A DNA stretch of 64,000 nucleotides from Merluccius polli (GCA_030340625.1 JAOPHQ010001998.1:335199-399198); one strand, 5' to 3'; positions 50,726-63,910 are shown, counted from the stretch's first letter. Made by a program: numbers and translations. The notes: generated by a model not told the origin, from the sequence alone.

Positions 50726-53695
50726 GGACCACCTTTTTAACCCCCCCCCCCCACCACCACCACCACACACACACACTCCACAAAGCTCACAGGCCTACAC
50801 TCCCTTACCCCTAAAAAGAGCGCTTCCCCACTTGCCGTCACTAAAAACGTAATTGCCAAACTGAAAGGAAATCACAACCACAGTGAAATGGTTACATCAT
50901 GGGGACACCATGTAGAGAGAACGGTAGACCGTTTTTCATCACAATAGGTTGTTATCCTCTTGGTCTATTGGGCTGAAGGTGTTCAGAAAACACAAGGAGG
51001 TGATTTTCCCTAGAGCCTCTGTACATTAACATGTTGCACCGAGACTAACAAAACTAACAATTAGATTCACTCTTGACATTCTCAGACTAGTTGTCCACCA
51101 CTACGCACCGATCCATAGGGTGTCTTCGGGAGAGGATATTTGCATCTCCTCCAATTGGTCGTACCCGCACACTGTTGGTCTTCCTTTTTGTCTTGAGCAA
51201 TTACTAGTTGTCCCCATCAACGTGAAAGTTCCCCAGTTCAGTCTTGTGAAAATTTAGCCACTATTCCAGCTTGAACTTTGGTGTCTTTAATGTTGTAAGC
51301 CGTGATCGATAGTGAAATCCTGTTAGTAGCAAAACATATATATCTATCTTTTTTTTCCACAAAGCCATTAGTGTTTTTGTACTGTGAACATTGTTTTGCT
51401 TTTTTTTGTTTTATAGTGACTTGTGGTGATTCCCCTGGACTGACCTCCCCTATGCATTCCATGTTTAATGTTCAGCTCTTAGGGCCGTTGAGTTGGTGTT
51501 GGTCTCTTGACATGCAACAGTGAAATACAGAGGACTTGTCAGGTTGCCATGGTGTTGTAAGAACTAGCATTCTGTCATTGGTTATTGGACCACTGTAGAT
51601 CAGCCCAAATCAGATAAGATAGTGATGTTTTTATGAGAAAAGTGCCATTTTGTTCTTATTTTCCTTTGCACCCGTATACCACTACATTTATAAAAGCATA
51701 TCTTGGAACAGTGGTAGTTTAGCTTTGTAATTGTATAACTACATTTCCATTTTCCTTTGCCCTGCATCTACCTCTGCAATATAATACTTTTTTTAGGCAA
51801 TTTTCAGGATAATAATTCAACAATGAATGTAATTGTTGTTTTTATTTCTTGTGCAATTGCTTTCTACAGCATTACCAAAAGCAAAGACCCATATATCATT
51901 CAAGTTACGAGTTACAATTAAATGCCCCATTTGCTTCACACACTTTGCTGTTAAAGGTAATCCAATATAAGATTTGTATACAGACAATACAATAGCACTA
52001 GCTTTCTTTAGCTAAGGGGCGACATTGCTATGTTTGCTATATGGCATCTGCTAAACAAGGAATTTATTTAAACTATCGATAACCTAAATTGATTTGATTG
52101 AAAGTAAAAGCTGATGCTTTTAACATGTATGTGCCATGTTGGAACCAAACGGTTATATGGATATTGTTTAATTGAATTGAGGATACAATTTTATTTTTGT
52201 TAATTTCATAATTGCCATATACTGCTGCCATATGCTTTGTGCAGGTGATTACATGAACATAGTTCTATAATGTTCTTTTAATGTTTTTTTTCTCTTTGAT
52301 TGCTTAATTTAAAGATGCTGTAGGTGAGATTTAAGAGCTATAACTTGAGTGTCATTCATTAGAAATGCCATAGCCATCCATCAGCTAATAGTGAGTGAAA
52401 TGCTCTGAGAATATCTGTTCTGGTTCACTGCACACCTGCCTCTATATGAGGCAAATTTGATTTGAGACAGGCTCCCGGATCATTTCTGACCAATCAGGGC
52501 CTCTCTTCACTGATTGGTTCGGGGAATCCAACTTGCCTGCCAATCACAGGTGCGTGAATATAACTCTTCTCTATGGCGGAGAAACGTAGGAAGGAAGCAG
52601 AGCGGGAGAGGATGTTTTTTTGGTTGTTTAGTTTAAAAATCTTGCTCTCTTCTGCTCTCACTCTCTTTACAACTCTCAAATGTTACCTACAGCAGCTTTA
52701 AGTCGGGTGAGCTCATTAATTACTGGGATGCAACTGTTTCTTTGCACTCATCCATTTGACAGTTGGAGTTTATTAAAGTAACACCAGCAATACAGAATAT
52801 CTAGATTGAGCTATCATGGCAGATTGACAAAATTGAGAATAGCTAATAGCAGGGTACCATAAATCTGTTGTACTTTAACAATATATATTGCAAATTATGT
52901 TATTGTAAACCCCCACATACCAATAAAATACCCTAATTATTATGTCATTGTAAACACCACTGTATGTTTTTCCAAGTTTCCAACCATGTTGATGATGGTT
53001 TTTATAAGCCAGCCAATAGGTGCAGTACTAGACATGCTCCCCTAGTAGGGAAGCACCAATACCACTTTTTTTCTCAGAGCAGGCCTACTGATATAATCCT
53101 AGTACAATTTTCAGTTACCACAATAGCGGGGGGGCTGATTTAGAAAACAGTGTTTATTTTTCAGTTAAAATATGTAGTCAAATTACTGTCAAAGGATAAG
53201 AAAAAATGCCACATGACAGTCACAATGCTAGACTTTACTTGTTGGCCTATTTTTGTGTGAATGTGTTAAATAATAAATATATTTGTGGTGCATGTTATGG
53301 GAATAACACATGCATGACAAACCAATCTTAAGAATTTTTTTTTGTTTATAAAAACCTAAACACATTTTTGATGCGCCTCACATTATATTTCCTTTAATTA
53401 TTATATTGCTCTAGATCAAAACTGTAGAAATCTTAATCTATAAATCTAGCTCAATCATATTCTTTCAAACCTCTACGTATATGGCCTAGAAATATAAGCC
53501 TATATATAGGGTTTATTTAAAATAGATTAGAATAGAAAATTATTCTCATAAAAAATTTTTTTTTCAAAGAGACATGGGCTACATTTTGGCAAAGCGAAGA
53601 GATTGTAAATTTTAGCCTAGACTGGTATGTCATTTATGAAAAAAAAAATTGAACAAACAAAAGCATGGGAAAAGGGTGTATGCCTCACTCCATAT
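50726..53695. other. AP2B1 3' UTR and spacer before the ETS gene
   Basis: AT-rich with C, CA and T runs directly after the stop codon (50740-50775). One MITE lies at 52311-52702. No other gene-like exon. The AP2B1 polyadenylation site was not fixed. Confidence 0.45.
52311..52702. mobile_element. MITE with TIR GCTGTAGGTRAGATTT, copy 2
   Basis: Left 'aaagatgctgtaggtgagat', right 'gttacctacagcagcttt', inverted. Same family as 47336-47608. Confidence 0.72.
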
Positions 53696-53699
53696 TTTT

Positions 53700-53996
53700 C
53701 CACTGCGCATGATGAAGCCGTGGCCCCGCCCACGATGCGTGGAGCCCCGCCCATAACAGCGGTCTCCGGGAAGAAGCGAACTCTCCTGTGTCGACTCGTC
53801 ACTGAGAGGCTGAGAGGCGCGAGGTGAGGAGTGACGTGGTGCTTCTCCTGTGTTTTACTGCTCCTCGGTGTGTTTCTCCTGCTCCTCGGTGTGTGTGTTT
53901 TCTCCTCCTCGGTGTGTGTTTTTCAACTCGTCTCAAGGAATATTTCGTCCACACAACGGAAAGTAGTTGAATTTCCCAGTCTCTTCAGCTCAACAG
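53700..53996 (+). promoter_or_regulatory. Likely promoter and non-coding first exon of the ETS gene
   Basis: Two GC boxes (CCCCGCCCA) lie near 53724 and 53745 in a short CpG-rich island. The following transcript-like stretch ends 'ctcaacag' at 53996 with a GT donor at 53997. The coding start is in the next exon (54525 onward, acceptor ttttag). First-exon limits are inferred. Confidence 0.5.
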
Positions 53997-54531
53997 GTAT
54001 TGGTGTGTGTGTGTGTGTGTGTGTGCTGTGCGCGCGTGCGTGTGCGCGACAGGCCTATGGCTCATGGGCTGTCGCCACATAGTTTTTCTGCTGTGTATTA
54101 CTTTGTGTACGAGAACATGGCCAGACGAAGTTCTATATTTATATAATTATAGTTATGTAATGGTTTTTTAATGGGTTTTTTTCTCACAATTTGTTGCCTA
54201 TGTGGTCCATGAACTGATATAGGCTATTGTATTTATTAACTACTACCCCAATAATAATACACGACAATATAGGCCTATGACGGTTCATATTAAAGTGGCA
54301 TGGTAAAGATTTTAAATAGCCCAAATCAACATAGGCTAGTGGATATTTAAATATTATAATATTGTGAAAAGCATAGGCCTACATTTTAATTAGTTGGACT
54401 GTACTGGAGTCAAATAACTAGGCCTATTCTCACATTTAGGCAAATTGCTTTTATGGTAGCCTAATGTATTTAGTTATAATACAATTTGGTGAAAATGCTG
54501 CTTTTGTATTAAAACCCCTTTTAGATTCAAA

Positions 54532-57500
54532 ATGTGTGACTTCGCCATGGATAAAATGTCTTCAGTTTCCAGTGGGCATCACTCCATCCTCAAGGTAGGC
54601 GCCCGCGCATCTCCCTCGTTTCCTCCCCCCTTAATGAGAGGGTTAGGGGGTTAGGCCTTAGTAGGGTTAGGGGGTTAGGCCTTAGTAGGGTTAGGGGGTT
54701 AGGGTTAGTGTTAGCGGGTTAGGCCTTAGTAGGGTTAGTGTTAGGGGGTTAGGCCTTAGTCGGGTTAGGGGGTTAGGGTTAGTGTTAGGGGGTTAGGCCT
54801 TAGTAGGGTTAGGGGGTTAGGCCTTAGTAGGGTTAGGGGGTTAGTGTTAGGGTGTTAGGCCTTAGTAGGGTTAGTATTAGGGGTTAGGGTTAGTATTAGG
54901 GGGTTAGGGTTAGGAGGGTTAGGGGGTTAGGGTTAGTATTAGGGGGTTAGGTTTAGGAGGGTTAGGGGGTTAGGGTTAGTATTAGGGGGTTAGGGTTAGT
55001 GTTAGGGGGTTAGGCCTTAGTAGGGTTAGGGGGTTAGGGTGCAACCTGTGTTTTATTTACAGAGTTGGTGGACTTCAAATAGACTATAAGACTATAAAGC
55101 TCGTAGCTCCTCATAGGAACACATCCCCACAGTCTGTCGTCCCCTTGGCACCCTGCAGGCAAAACCAAATCAATTGCCTTGAAAACTGGCAAATGAAGAA
55201 GGATGTTCATTGCGACAAAATGTATTTTATTGTAGGCTACCGTTTAGTACAAGCCTCGACAACAATAGGCCTACTTGAATAACAATGCTTGCTCTGATGT
55301 GTTCACAGCTAAATGGGGTGTGTGGGCCGAGCCTTTAATGTAGCAGGCCTGTTTGGGTGTCTGTAGGCTATACCCTTGCTCGATGGGTCTGTTGCGCAGA
55401 TTGTGGTTAAACAAAACGACAACACAACGTTGAATCGAGTTAGGCCTATAGCCTATATAAAGAGCAATATATCAAATGTCACTGTGCCATGTGGATACAG
55501 TTGAGCTATTGGATCTAGTAAATAAATTAAAAAATCCATAAACGGTCCAGGATGTTGAGCTTCATGATGGAGGGCAGAGGATGGGGACTTGAGGATAATG
55601 TCCCGCCCACACTGCGATGAGCGCCTTGCTGCCTTCAGGGATGTTTTCAAGTGGTGCTACGGAACAGGAAAGACCATATATGGCCTTTTGAGAGAGCTTG
55701 GCACAGAGTCCTCAGGGCAGTCGGTTTGATTAAAAAGGAGATGGGTGCGATGGAAAACAAGGTGTGGCTCATGTTTATTTGGCTTATCTTTTAGCTTATC
55801 GTTATAGCCCCCCCCCCCAACTAAATGAGTCACTGAGTCACCACAACTACATTGTTAAGCTTACAGTCACTGGATTGTAAACAATACCTTACAAAACGTG
55901 TGTGTGTGTGTGTGTTTTTTCTACAGCGGCAAATGGCGTTTGACATCTTTGAAGACCCCATGTCCCTTGCGATGGGGTATTACTTCACTCCTGATCATGA
56001 TCAGTCACTCCAAGAGGTTCCCTCCGGCCTGGACTGTGTGCCACAAGGTATGCTGCTGTAAACGTATTAGTTCACCCCTGCATTGTCATTAATCATGTCA
56101 CCCACACACTCCCACAAATCTTTGCCCACACATGTTTGGTTTTTCCTGATGCTACTCGTTTTCTAAATAGGAATTTCCACCCCCTATTCAGATGTGATTT
56201 GGCATTCTTCATTCTCTCAAATGGAGACATGTTTGCAGCATATATTCGAAACCCAATGATTCAGTCCATGATTAATGCACCTATTGTGTGAAGTAACCAT
56301 CAGTTCTATTCCATGTTTTCCCAAGACCTTGGTGCCTGCTCTGTCCCGATGTTAACCCCGTGTAGCAAAGCAGTGATGAGTCAAGCCTTGAAGGACAGCT
56401 TCAGAGGCTTTAACAAAGTCCAGCAGTGCTTCGGCATCTCAGAGAGTGAGTCAACATGTTTTCATTTATTTATTATATTCATTTATTTATTATTTTATTT
56501 AGTAGTATTATTCACAGAATTTAATGCTATTGCCTGTTCTTGCCTTTGGCAAGTGGCTTGTTTATTGCAATTTAATTATGTCTTTTAACATTCTGTGACC
56601 ACCATTGACGCATTCATAAAGACATTTTGTGGAGGTCTGAAATTTGTTGATGATTTAGACTATAAAATAGATATATTTCAATATACTGTGGATGTTATTT
56701 TCCCTTAGTGATATGTCCTTCTGGCACTGTTTTGCAATGAAAAAGCTCATGAAAAGGGATAATCAAGTTTCCAGCCCTTGAATCCCACCCACTTTTCAAA
56801 ATACGATTCATGGTCGTGACGGCTGCTTGAGTTGTACATGGCTGGGCCTGTATTTTCACCATGCCAATCAGTGTCTTGTAGGCAGAACTTAAAATATGGT
56901 GACGGAATCCGTGTAATCATAGTGAGCATCAAAAAAGTCTGGATTCTGCTATTGAGAGCCACATCACTGACAGCATCGTTATCTGCTTTGTGATTAAAAA
57001 AAACAAAAACAAAAAAACAGCTCAGACGAAGAAATTTCAGACTGAATTATGAAGTGAAACAAGATGGGAATTCAGGATGAGGGTCGGGCTAATAATAATA
57101 ATAACGTACAATTTGATGGTCTTTCCTCGTAGACCCACAGAGGTGGACAAGGAGTCATGTCCTCCAGTGGCTGCAGTGGTCTGCAGGGGAATTCAGCCTG
57201 GCCCCCCTTAACTACTCCAGGTTTGAGATGAGCGGCCAGGAACTGTGCAATCTGGGAAAAGAGATTTTCCTGCAGCTGGCGCCTGACTTTGTTGGGGACA
57301 TCCTGTGGGAGCACCTGGATCAAATGATGAGAGGTAGGAGTGGAACATGAAGTGGTGAATAAATGGTATGGATTTTAACGCTATTATAGCGTTAAAAACC
57401 ATTGCTGTTGTATAGTAAAACTGTAGTCATCTGTCCATCACTGGCTTAGTCAGACCGTTTCCCGAGTGGTGTTTTGATTAAAGAAAGGTTGTTGTGTCTT

Positions 57501-60367
57501 GTTACATATTCCTGGCCACTGTGTGCATCAACAGTGAATGTAAACACAATTATATTCCGAAAACACTTCTGATATATAATGGTGTGCATGCAGGGCCTCT
57601 GTGTGTTTGATCACTTCCATACAGCATAACATATTTGAATACTTTTCTCTTCAGAGTCCCAGGAGAAAGAGTTGGCCTCCAATAACCTGAACAGTGTTGT
57701 TCCCTCTATAGCTGACTGGATGTGCACTTCTGGTAAGGCTCCAGCGCTTCATTGCTCACTAACTAGATTTGTAGACAATGCTGGTGTCAATGAGTCCTAA
57801 ACTAGTTGTCTGCCCCACACCCATTCCCTTTTTACAGCATAATCATTTACTTAACATATATTTATCTATTTGAGCAGTCATGGCCTGTTTTAACCTCATT
57901 TTTGTTATCCAAAAATCCATACTAATTTGCAATTTAAAGTTATAATTCACCTTTGTGCATAATTGCATTGCTTAATATCCACTCCATGAAAAAAGGGACT
58001 TTCCAAACTGTAGACCCTATGTTTTGTAAGAATCACATTTTTGGCCTCCCATGCACTTGCATTAACAAGGGTACAAACTAACAGTGGTCATTTGTTTTTC
58101 TCCTCTTCAACAGATTTTGGTAGGGATGACAATGGTGGTGCCACACAGGTACCAAAAAGCAGCAGCAGCCTCCTCAGACAGCTGTTTGAGAGCCCTGATA
58201 AGACATCGCCACTCACTCAAGACCAAAAGGACTCCACCATCTCCAAGCAGCAGTGGGACAATGTCCAAATGAGCTACATTACAGGAAGCACCGGCTATTC
58301 CAGCACCATGTCCACAGCAGGCTCCATGTCCAAAACCTGTGAGTTGGCCCTTATTGCCTCAGAGGTTGTTGCAGCAACGCTGGTTTCACCAGCGTTGCTG
58401 CAATAAACCAAGAGGTTTTTTCCGTCTCAAGGGAAGACGCAGGCAAGAAATGTCACTTCCTAAAAGAAATGTAAATTCCAAATAATCAAGCGAGATGTTT
58501 GCTATTCAAGCAATATTTAATACATAGAGGGTGTCAGACCGCAACCGAGGTGCTTGCACCGAGACCGTAAGCGTCACTGAAGTGTAATATTGCGGCACAC
58601 TTAGCCGTGCTGCCTCATCACTATAAATATTACTCCACCATTGATTACAACTATACATATTTCCATGGCAACATTGTAACTGCCACTATAGGGGTAGAGC
58701 TAGAGCTAAACAGAAGCCTACAATATTGATACAAATTTTGTTGTTTGTTTGTTTGTTTGTTACGCTAGCAAGGCAGTTTTGTGTTTGTGTGGTATTTATT
58801 CAGTTTGGCAAATCCCACGATCTTTTGAAAGCATTAGCTCAAGTTGGCTGGCTGACTCAACAGGGACTAGAACGCTTCTGTGTTGCTAGGTCGTTACTAA
58901 GGGTCAGCCTACTTGCTGGAGTAGTAAACTAGGTTTCATTACTTAGGAGTCTACGGGTGTGTCTGATTGTGTCTGACAGGTATTAGTCAGACCAGGAAAA
59001 CAGAGATAACACTAGCAAACAGTTTTTTATTTTGAGAATTGCCCCACAGTATGAATACATTTAGATTATATATTTTATTTTGTAGGTAACTGTTGTATAA
59101 TCGCAATACAATTACATGTAATAATGCTTAATTCATTGCCATGAAACTTATTTTGCGCCTTGGAACACGCCTTGGTGTTAAAAGTAACCAGCGTGTCAAT
59201 TGTATTACTTTGCAGTCTCACTTCAAGAGTCACAAAGTTCCCTGGACAGTGTGGACAGCTTCAGCGGACTGCACTCGTGGGGCAGCCATTCTTCTCTGGC
59301 CGACACACAGAGGGTGCCGTCCATCGACAGCTTTGACGAGGACTGCAGTGCACCCCAGTTCAGTGTCGGTAAACAGAGCCTGTCCTTTAAGGACTACATC
59401 CAGGAGCAGAATGAGCCAGTCGGACTGGGGAAGCCGGTTGTACCAGCTGCTGTCCTCGCTAGGTTTACTGGTAAGTTCCAAGGGATTTTTCAAGTGATTA
59501 CTTAGAAGGTGCATATGGTTTTCTGCTGCTTTTCTTTATTGCTCATCTTGAAATATACATACTGAGAGGGATGTTATCTATGTTGGCATTGGCTTTGATA
59601 AATAAAACACTTTGAAGTTACTCAGTATTCATTTGAGCTAATAAAGTTGTAAAGATACTGATTTACTTGATGCCATGTTATCTGTTGGTCTAGTGGGGCT
59701 TTCTTGTTTCAACTTGTTGCAAATTTGAATGTCTACATTTTTTGTCTACCTCTGTTCAACTTTATCTGATCTTCTTCCTCTCTTCAGGCAGTGGCCCTAT
59801 ACAACTTTGGCAGTTTCTGCTGGAACTCCTGACTGACATCAGTTGCCAGACCATTATTATCTGGACTGGGGATGGTTGGGAATTCAAACTCACCGATCCT
59901 GACGAGGTGAGTGACTCATTTTGCACTTGTAATACTAGTCAAAGATGTGGCTGAAATGTTTTACTTTGCGCTCTTGAATGATTGACTGTAATTAATTAGT
60001 AATCCTGCTATCCAAATACACCGCTCCCCAAGAAACCAAGAATGTTGTCAAACTCATCCTCAAAAAAAAAAAAAAAAGTCCCCCTGTGAAGCCAGCAACC
60101 TCTAGACCAGACCAACCGAAATATACTAACTCATACTTTGTTTTGGTCAAGGTGGCTCAACGCTGGGGCCAGCGCAAGAACAAGCCCAAAATGAACTACG
60201 AGAAGCTTAGCCGCGGCCTGCGCTACTACTACGACAAGAACATCATCCACAAGACGCCGGGGAAGCGCTACGTCTACAGGTTCGCCTGCGACCTGGAGAA
60301 GCTGCTGGGCTACTCGGCCCAAGAGCTCCACGTCGTGCTCGGGATTCAACGCGACACGGAGGACTGA
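54532..60367 (+). CDS. ets2: ETS1/ETS2-subfamily transcription factor, ETS2-like
   Basis: Coding exons: 54532-54594, 55927-56047, 56326-56445, 57133-57333, 57655-57732, 58114-58338, 59216-59470, 59788-59906, 60152-60367. All have AG/GT borders and join to 465 residues (human ETS2 is 469). It should bind GGAA/T sites in the nucleus. Seen: a MAPK-type acceptor motif LTPCSKAVMSQALK (about residue 66); a Pointed/SAM domain (NPQRWTRSHVLQWLQW to DFVGDILWEHLDQM, about 102-168); a Ser-rich region with SLADTQRVPSIDSFDEDC and LSFKDYIQE; then the ETS domain with GSGPIQLWQFLLELL, the recognition helix MNYEKLSRGLRYYY with both base-contacting arginines, and C-terminal IQRDTED. The N-terminus (RQMAFD, LQEVPSGLD) and AVLARFTG look like ETS2. 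Unusual changes in the normally fixed ETS domain (SCQTIIIW, AQRWGQRKNK) suggest a diverged paralogue, so the exact symbol is tentative. Confidence 0.88.
54635..55040 (+). repeat. Telomere-like minisatellite (TTAGGGGG / TTAGGCCTTAGTAGGG), ETS intron 2
   Basis: About 400 bp of GTTAGGGTTAG, TTAGGGGGTTAGG and GGCCTTAGTAGGG modules in shifting order. G-rich on the sense strand. It lies directly downstream of the first coding exon. Confidence 0.93.
58369..58403. repeat. Perfect hairpin, 16-bp arms, 3-nt loop, ETS intron
   Basis: TTGCAGCAACGCTGGT at 58369-58384 pairs exactly with 58388-58403. It begins 31 bp after the exon 6 donor (58338/58339). Confidence 0.92.
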
Positions 60368-61500
60368 GCCAGCCGCTGGCGCTGAGGTGCCGCGGTCAGC
60401 TGTGGGATATCGAGCTATTCAGGCTTCATTTTTTTGGGTGGGAGGCTGAGAGAAACCTGCAAAGGAATCCGCCACCACCACCACTACCACCACCACCACC
60501 ACCACCACAATGATGGTGGGTTTTTTTTCTTCCAAGGGGAGCAGGTGGTGGCAGAGAACGCTGCTGTGTTGGCTAAGCTGTCAAAGTCAACTGCACAGTG
60601 AAAGGGTCAAGTCAGAACACCCTTCACTATGACGCTACCTTATCGTGTTTCTCATACACTATGAAAGTTGTCTTTTTGGAAAGGGGAATGTTTGGTAGCT
60701 GGCGTTGGAGCCAGGTCATGGGTCAAGGCGCACTCCGGCTGGGAAGACCAGTGTGAGAGAGCGGTGGTTATTGCAGGGAACACAGCAGTTGCGTCCTGCT
60801 CCACGGACGACGTGCAGGAACGGCGGCTTTTATTGATACGATTTCCGGTCTCATTATTTATTTATACAAACATGCAGGCCTGGTATGGTCGCTGATGTAT
60901 TTTTCGAGAGGCCATTCTTCCTTGGAGTATCGAGCTGTAATGTAACCAACTAGCCAAATGGAGCGCATTTATTTAGACTTGTATATTTGTGCATACCTGT
61001 GTTTCTTTATTTAAAAACGCTTGATACTCCTTACTGTATGCACAGTTTTAGAAAAAATTACTACAAATCTCTGTATGCTAATTTGAGTGTTTCTGGTGTT
61101 TCTATGAAATAATGAAATTATATTGGAAAAATTGATATAATAATTTATATAATTTATATATATTTGTTTTTAGATGTACTAAACTATATGCTTGCTTTAA
61201 GTCTCGCGACCAAGAATTGTATTTTGCGTCAAAGCAACTCAAAATGAAACATTAAATGGTGTGATATGTGTGTATGTACTTAATCATGTTTCGCATACAT
61301 CAAGGGAGTTGTCTTTCTGGAATGGGAATGTTATCATTTGTTATCATGGTATTGGAGCCAGGAATGGGTCAATGCATCACTTCTGCACAGTGAGCGGTGA
61401 TTGTTGCAGTTTAAAAAAAAAAAAGCTATATGATTTCAATTTGTCACTTTTCTCAGTGATTTTCTAAACGGGTGACTGTTTTATGACAATTAAATAAAAC
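60368..61500 (+). other. Likely 3' UTR of the ETS gene
   Basis: Follows the stop codon at 60365-60367. Contains a (CCA)n run near 60470-60508, AT-rich stretches and several ATTTA words (for example near 60857 and 60969), which in other short-lived mRNAs mark instability. Confidence 0.5.
61493..61498 (+). terminator. AATAAA polyadenylation signal, ETS gene candidate
   Basis: AATAAA in an AT-rich context followed by GT-rich sequence (about 61520-61565). This is the expected layout of a cleavage site about 1.1 kb after the stop. Confidence 0.5.
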
Positions 61501-61533
61501 GTTTGTACCGCTGATATTGTCTCTGCTGTGCCA

Positions 61534-61536
<3 letters not shown>

Positions 61537-61577
<41 letters not shown>

Positions 61578-61583
61578 CGCGTC
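61537..61583 (+). repeat. (GT)n(GC)n microsatellite
   Basis: GT repeats grading into GCGCGCGTGCGC, a potential Z-DNA former. Confidence 0.95.
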
Positions 61584-62089
61584 ATGGTCACCTACGCACA
61601 AAGGCGCTCATTTTGAAGCAGACCTATAATTAATTAACGCCACTGAACAATGAACTAACAGTTACTCAAGTTCACAGTCCCTTTCTTCCGCATGCTCCGC
61701 CACCCTCGTCACGTGAAATGACTGCGGTGTGTGTGTGTGTTCATTGTTTACGACCAACACCGTGAGAAAAAAACGGGTTTTCATAATCTCTTGGATTGCA
61801 TCTATCACAGCGTTTGAAGTACACATGTACCTTTCCCGACAGGTGTAGGAGTGTATCTCAGGGTAATTACACCTCATTCAGGGCGGCCTTTGTGCGGCCC
61901 ACGGGCTGTTTGGATTTCCCCATTGAACAGATGAAGTGAGGCGCTGCTGACTGGAAGCGGAGCGGGTCTGCGTCACGAGGCGGCGAGGAGGCCCAACCCA
62001 GTGGCTGGCTGCCAGGAGGCGAGCTCTCCCTCCGGGACAGGACTGGACTCAGACAACCTTGAATGCTACGCACTGTATGTATGTATATC

Positions 62090-62267
<178 letters not shown>

Positions 62268-62666
62268 AGGTTTGGCAAATGGCAAGTTTGTCCATAGGTT
62301 ATCTTATCTCATATACTTAATCTATAGTGGTGCTTGGTTGGCGGCAATTCTGCAAAGTGTAATATTAAAGAATATGTCGAACATATTTAAGTTCATAGTC
62401 CAATATAGGCCAGCTATAAGATACATGTTTGCGATAGGGTCAGAGAGACTGGGCTGGGATGGGATCTGGGTGGGATCTTTGGTAGCCTACAGGAGGAGAA
62501 GAGACATGGGACGTCAGAAAAAGCACCATTTAGGTTGATCACTCAATCAAGATCAGCAGATCAGCAAGTAAGGATATAAATGAGAGCTATACTGAACATA
62601 AAGCTGCGATGATACACACACACTCCGGCACAGTAGGTGGCGGTATACACCGTCAACGTTGGCTTA

Positions 62667-63184
62667 AGGCTCATTTATGCTCGACGTACGGACGTAATTG
62701 TACGCGTCCGTTTCTAACGTTGTTACCGTCACTGCTCACATACTTCCATGCGTCCTTTACGTTGGCATAGATGTTAACCAATACATCCACTAGGGGGCAG
62801 CGCAGAGTCAAAAGTTTATGACAACAAACCATAGACTGTAAAAAGAAAACAACAAACATGGCGACTATGGAGGAGGTCTTGATTATGTACATAATAAATA
62901 AAAGAAGAAAACGGGCTCGTTGTAAGAGGCGGTGGTCGGTAAAAAGGTCTTCAAAAAGTTCAGCCATCGTGTGTCTTCTTCTTCTGTCTCACACTGGCTC
63001 TAGGCTCCGTATCGGGTAGTGACGGCAACAGCGCCCCCACGGCTTCCGGTGGTACTGCTCCGTTTGGTGCGTATCCGTAAGCTTTGTGGAAACGGTCGAA
63101 AAACGGACGAAATGAACGCAGAGTACGGACGAAAGGCTCCGTCCGTATCCGTATGCGTATTTAACGTTGAGCATAAATGAGCCT
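62667..63184. mobile_element. Harbinger-like MITE, 518 bp, TSD TTA
   Basis: Ends AGGCTCATTTATGCTC and GAGCATAAATGAGCCT are perfectly inverted and flanked by TTA at 62664-62666 and 63185-63187. Subterminal CGTCCGT and ACGGACG words are repeated in both orientations. No intact transposase. Confidence 0.87.
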
Positions 63185-63734
63185 TTAGCGGGTCGCCATT
63201 AAACTGAAGAAGACCAACAATAACAACATCAGTGGCTCTCATCGGTTTTTCTGGAAGGCAGGCTCTGTGTCCACTTTCAAAGGTCAGTTATGGCTAATAA
63301 TACCTTCGCTCTTTGATTACGAGCCGGGTGTTTATACGAGTTAAACCTCATCTCACGTGTAGGTCTGACGCCACGTGCACGTGCCCCTAACATCCGCACC
63401 TTACCTAAAGTATCGCGGGACGTTAGAGGCCGCGGCGCCGAAAGGTGCGCGTGGACGAGTTTCTGCTTCTGGACAGTTGTCATTATTTGTGTCACCTGGT
63501 GTTTTTTTCCGGCATGGCGTATATATTCGCTTGTTGTTCAAGTCAAGTCCATGTTATGGACATGTTATAACCCCCCCCCCCCCCAAAAAAAGAGCAAGGA
63601 CTAACTTTAACCTTTAACGGTTAAGAAGAGTAATGTCCACGGTGGTGTAGATGGGGGCTGGCTAATGGGGGAAAAGCTGGTAGCCATGCGTCCAGTCACG
63701 ATCACAGCAACAACAAATGGCATTCAAGACTGCA

Positions 63735-63910
63735 TTTGTACAATTGTTTTTACACCTCACATTCACCCATTCATACACCGCCACGCAGCTCGTCGGCAGC
63801 AGTTATTTGGGCGTCTTTGCTCAGGGACACTGAGGGAGGAGCCGGGGGATCGAACCGGCGACCTTCCGGTTGCCGCCCTCAGACAGCGTTATGGGTTAGA
63901 TGGGGGCAGA
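63735..63910 (-). repeat. tRNA-type SINE, - strand
   Basis: Read on the - strand, 'accggaaggtcgccggttcg' then 'atcccccggctcctcc' contains a B-box-like GGTTCGATCC. A 'tccctgagcaaagac' body and a 'gtgtatgaatgggtgaatgt' 3' part follow. This is the layout of a well-known teleost SINE. No complete tRNA cloverleaf was seen. Confidence 0.6.

Noticed and set aside
62671..62967. 98-residue - strand frame inside the MITE as a transposase piece
   Set aside because: No DDE or helix-turn-helix motif is visible; it looks like a chance frame in a non-autonomous element.
63840..63880. tRNA gene on the - strand
   Set aside because: Only a B-box-like GGTTCGATCC is present. No acceptor stem or anticodon arm could be laid out; it fits a SINE head.
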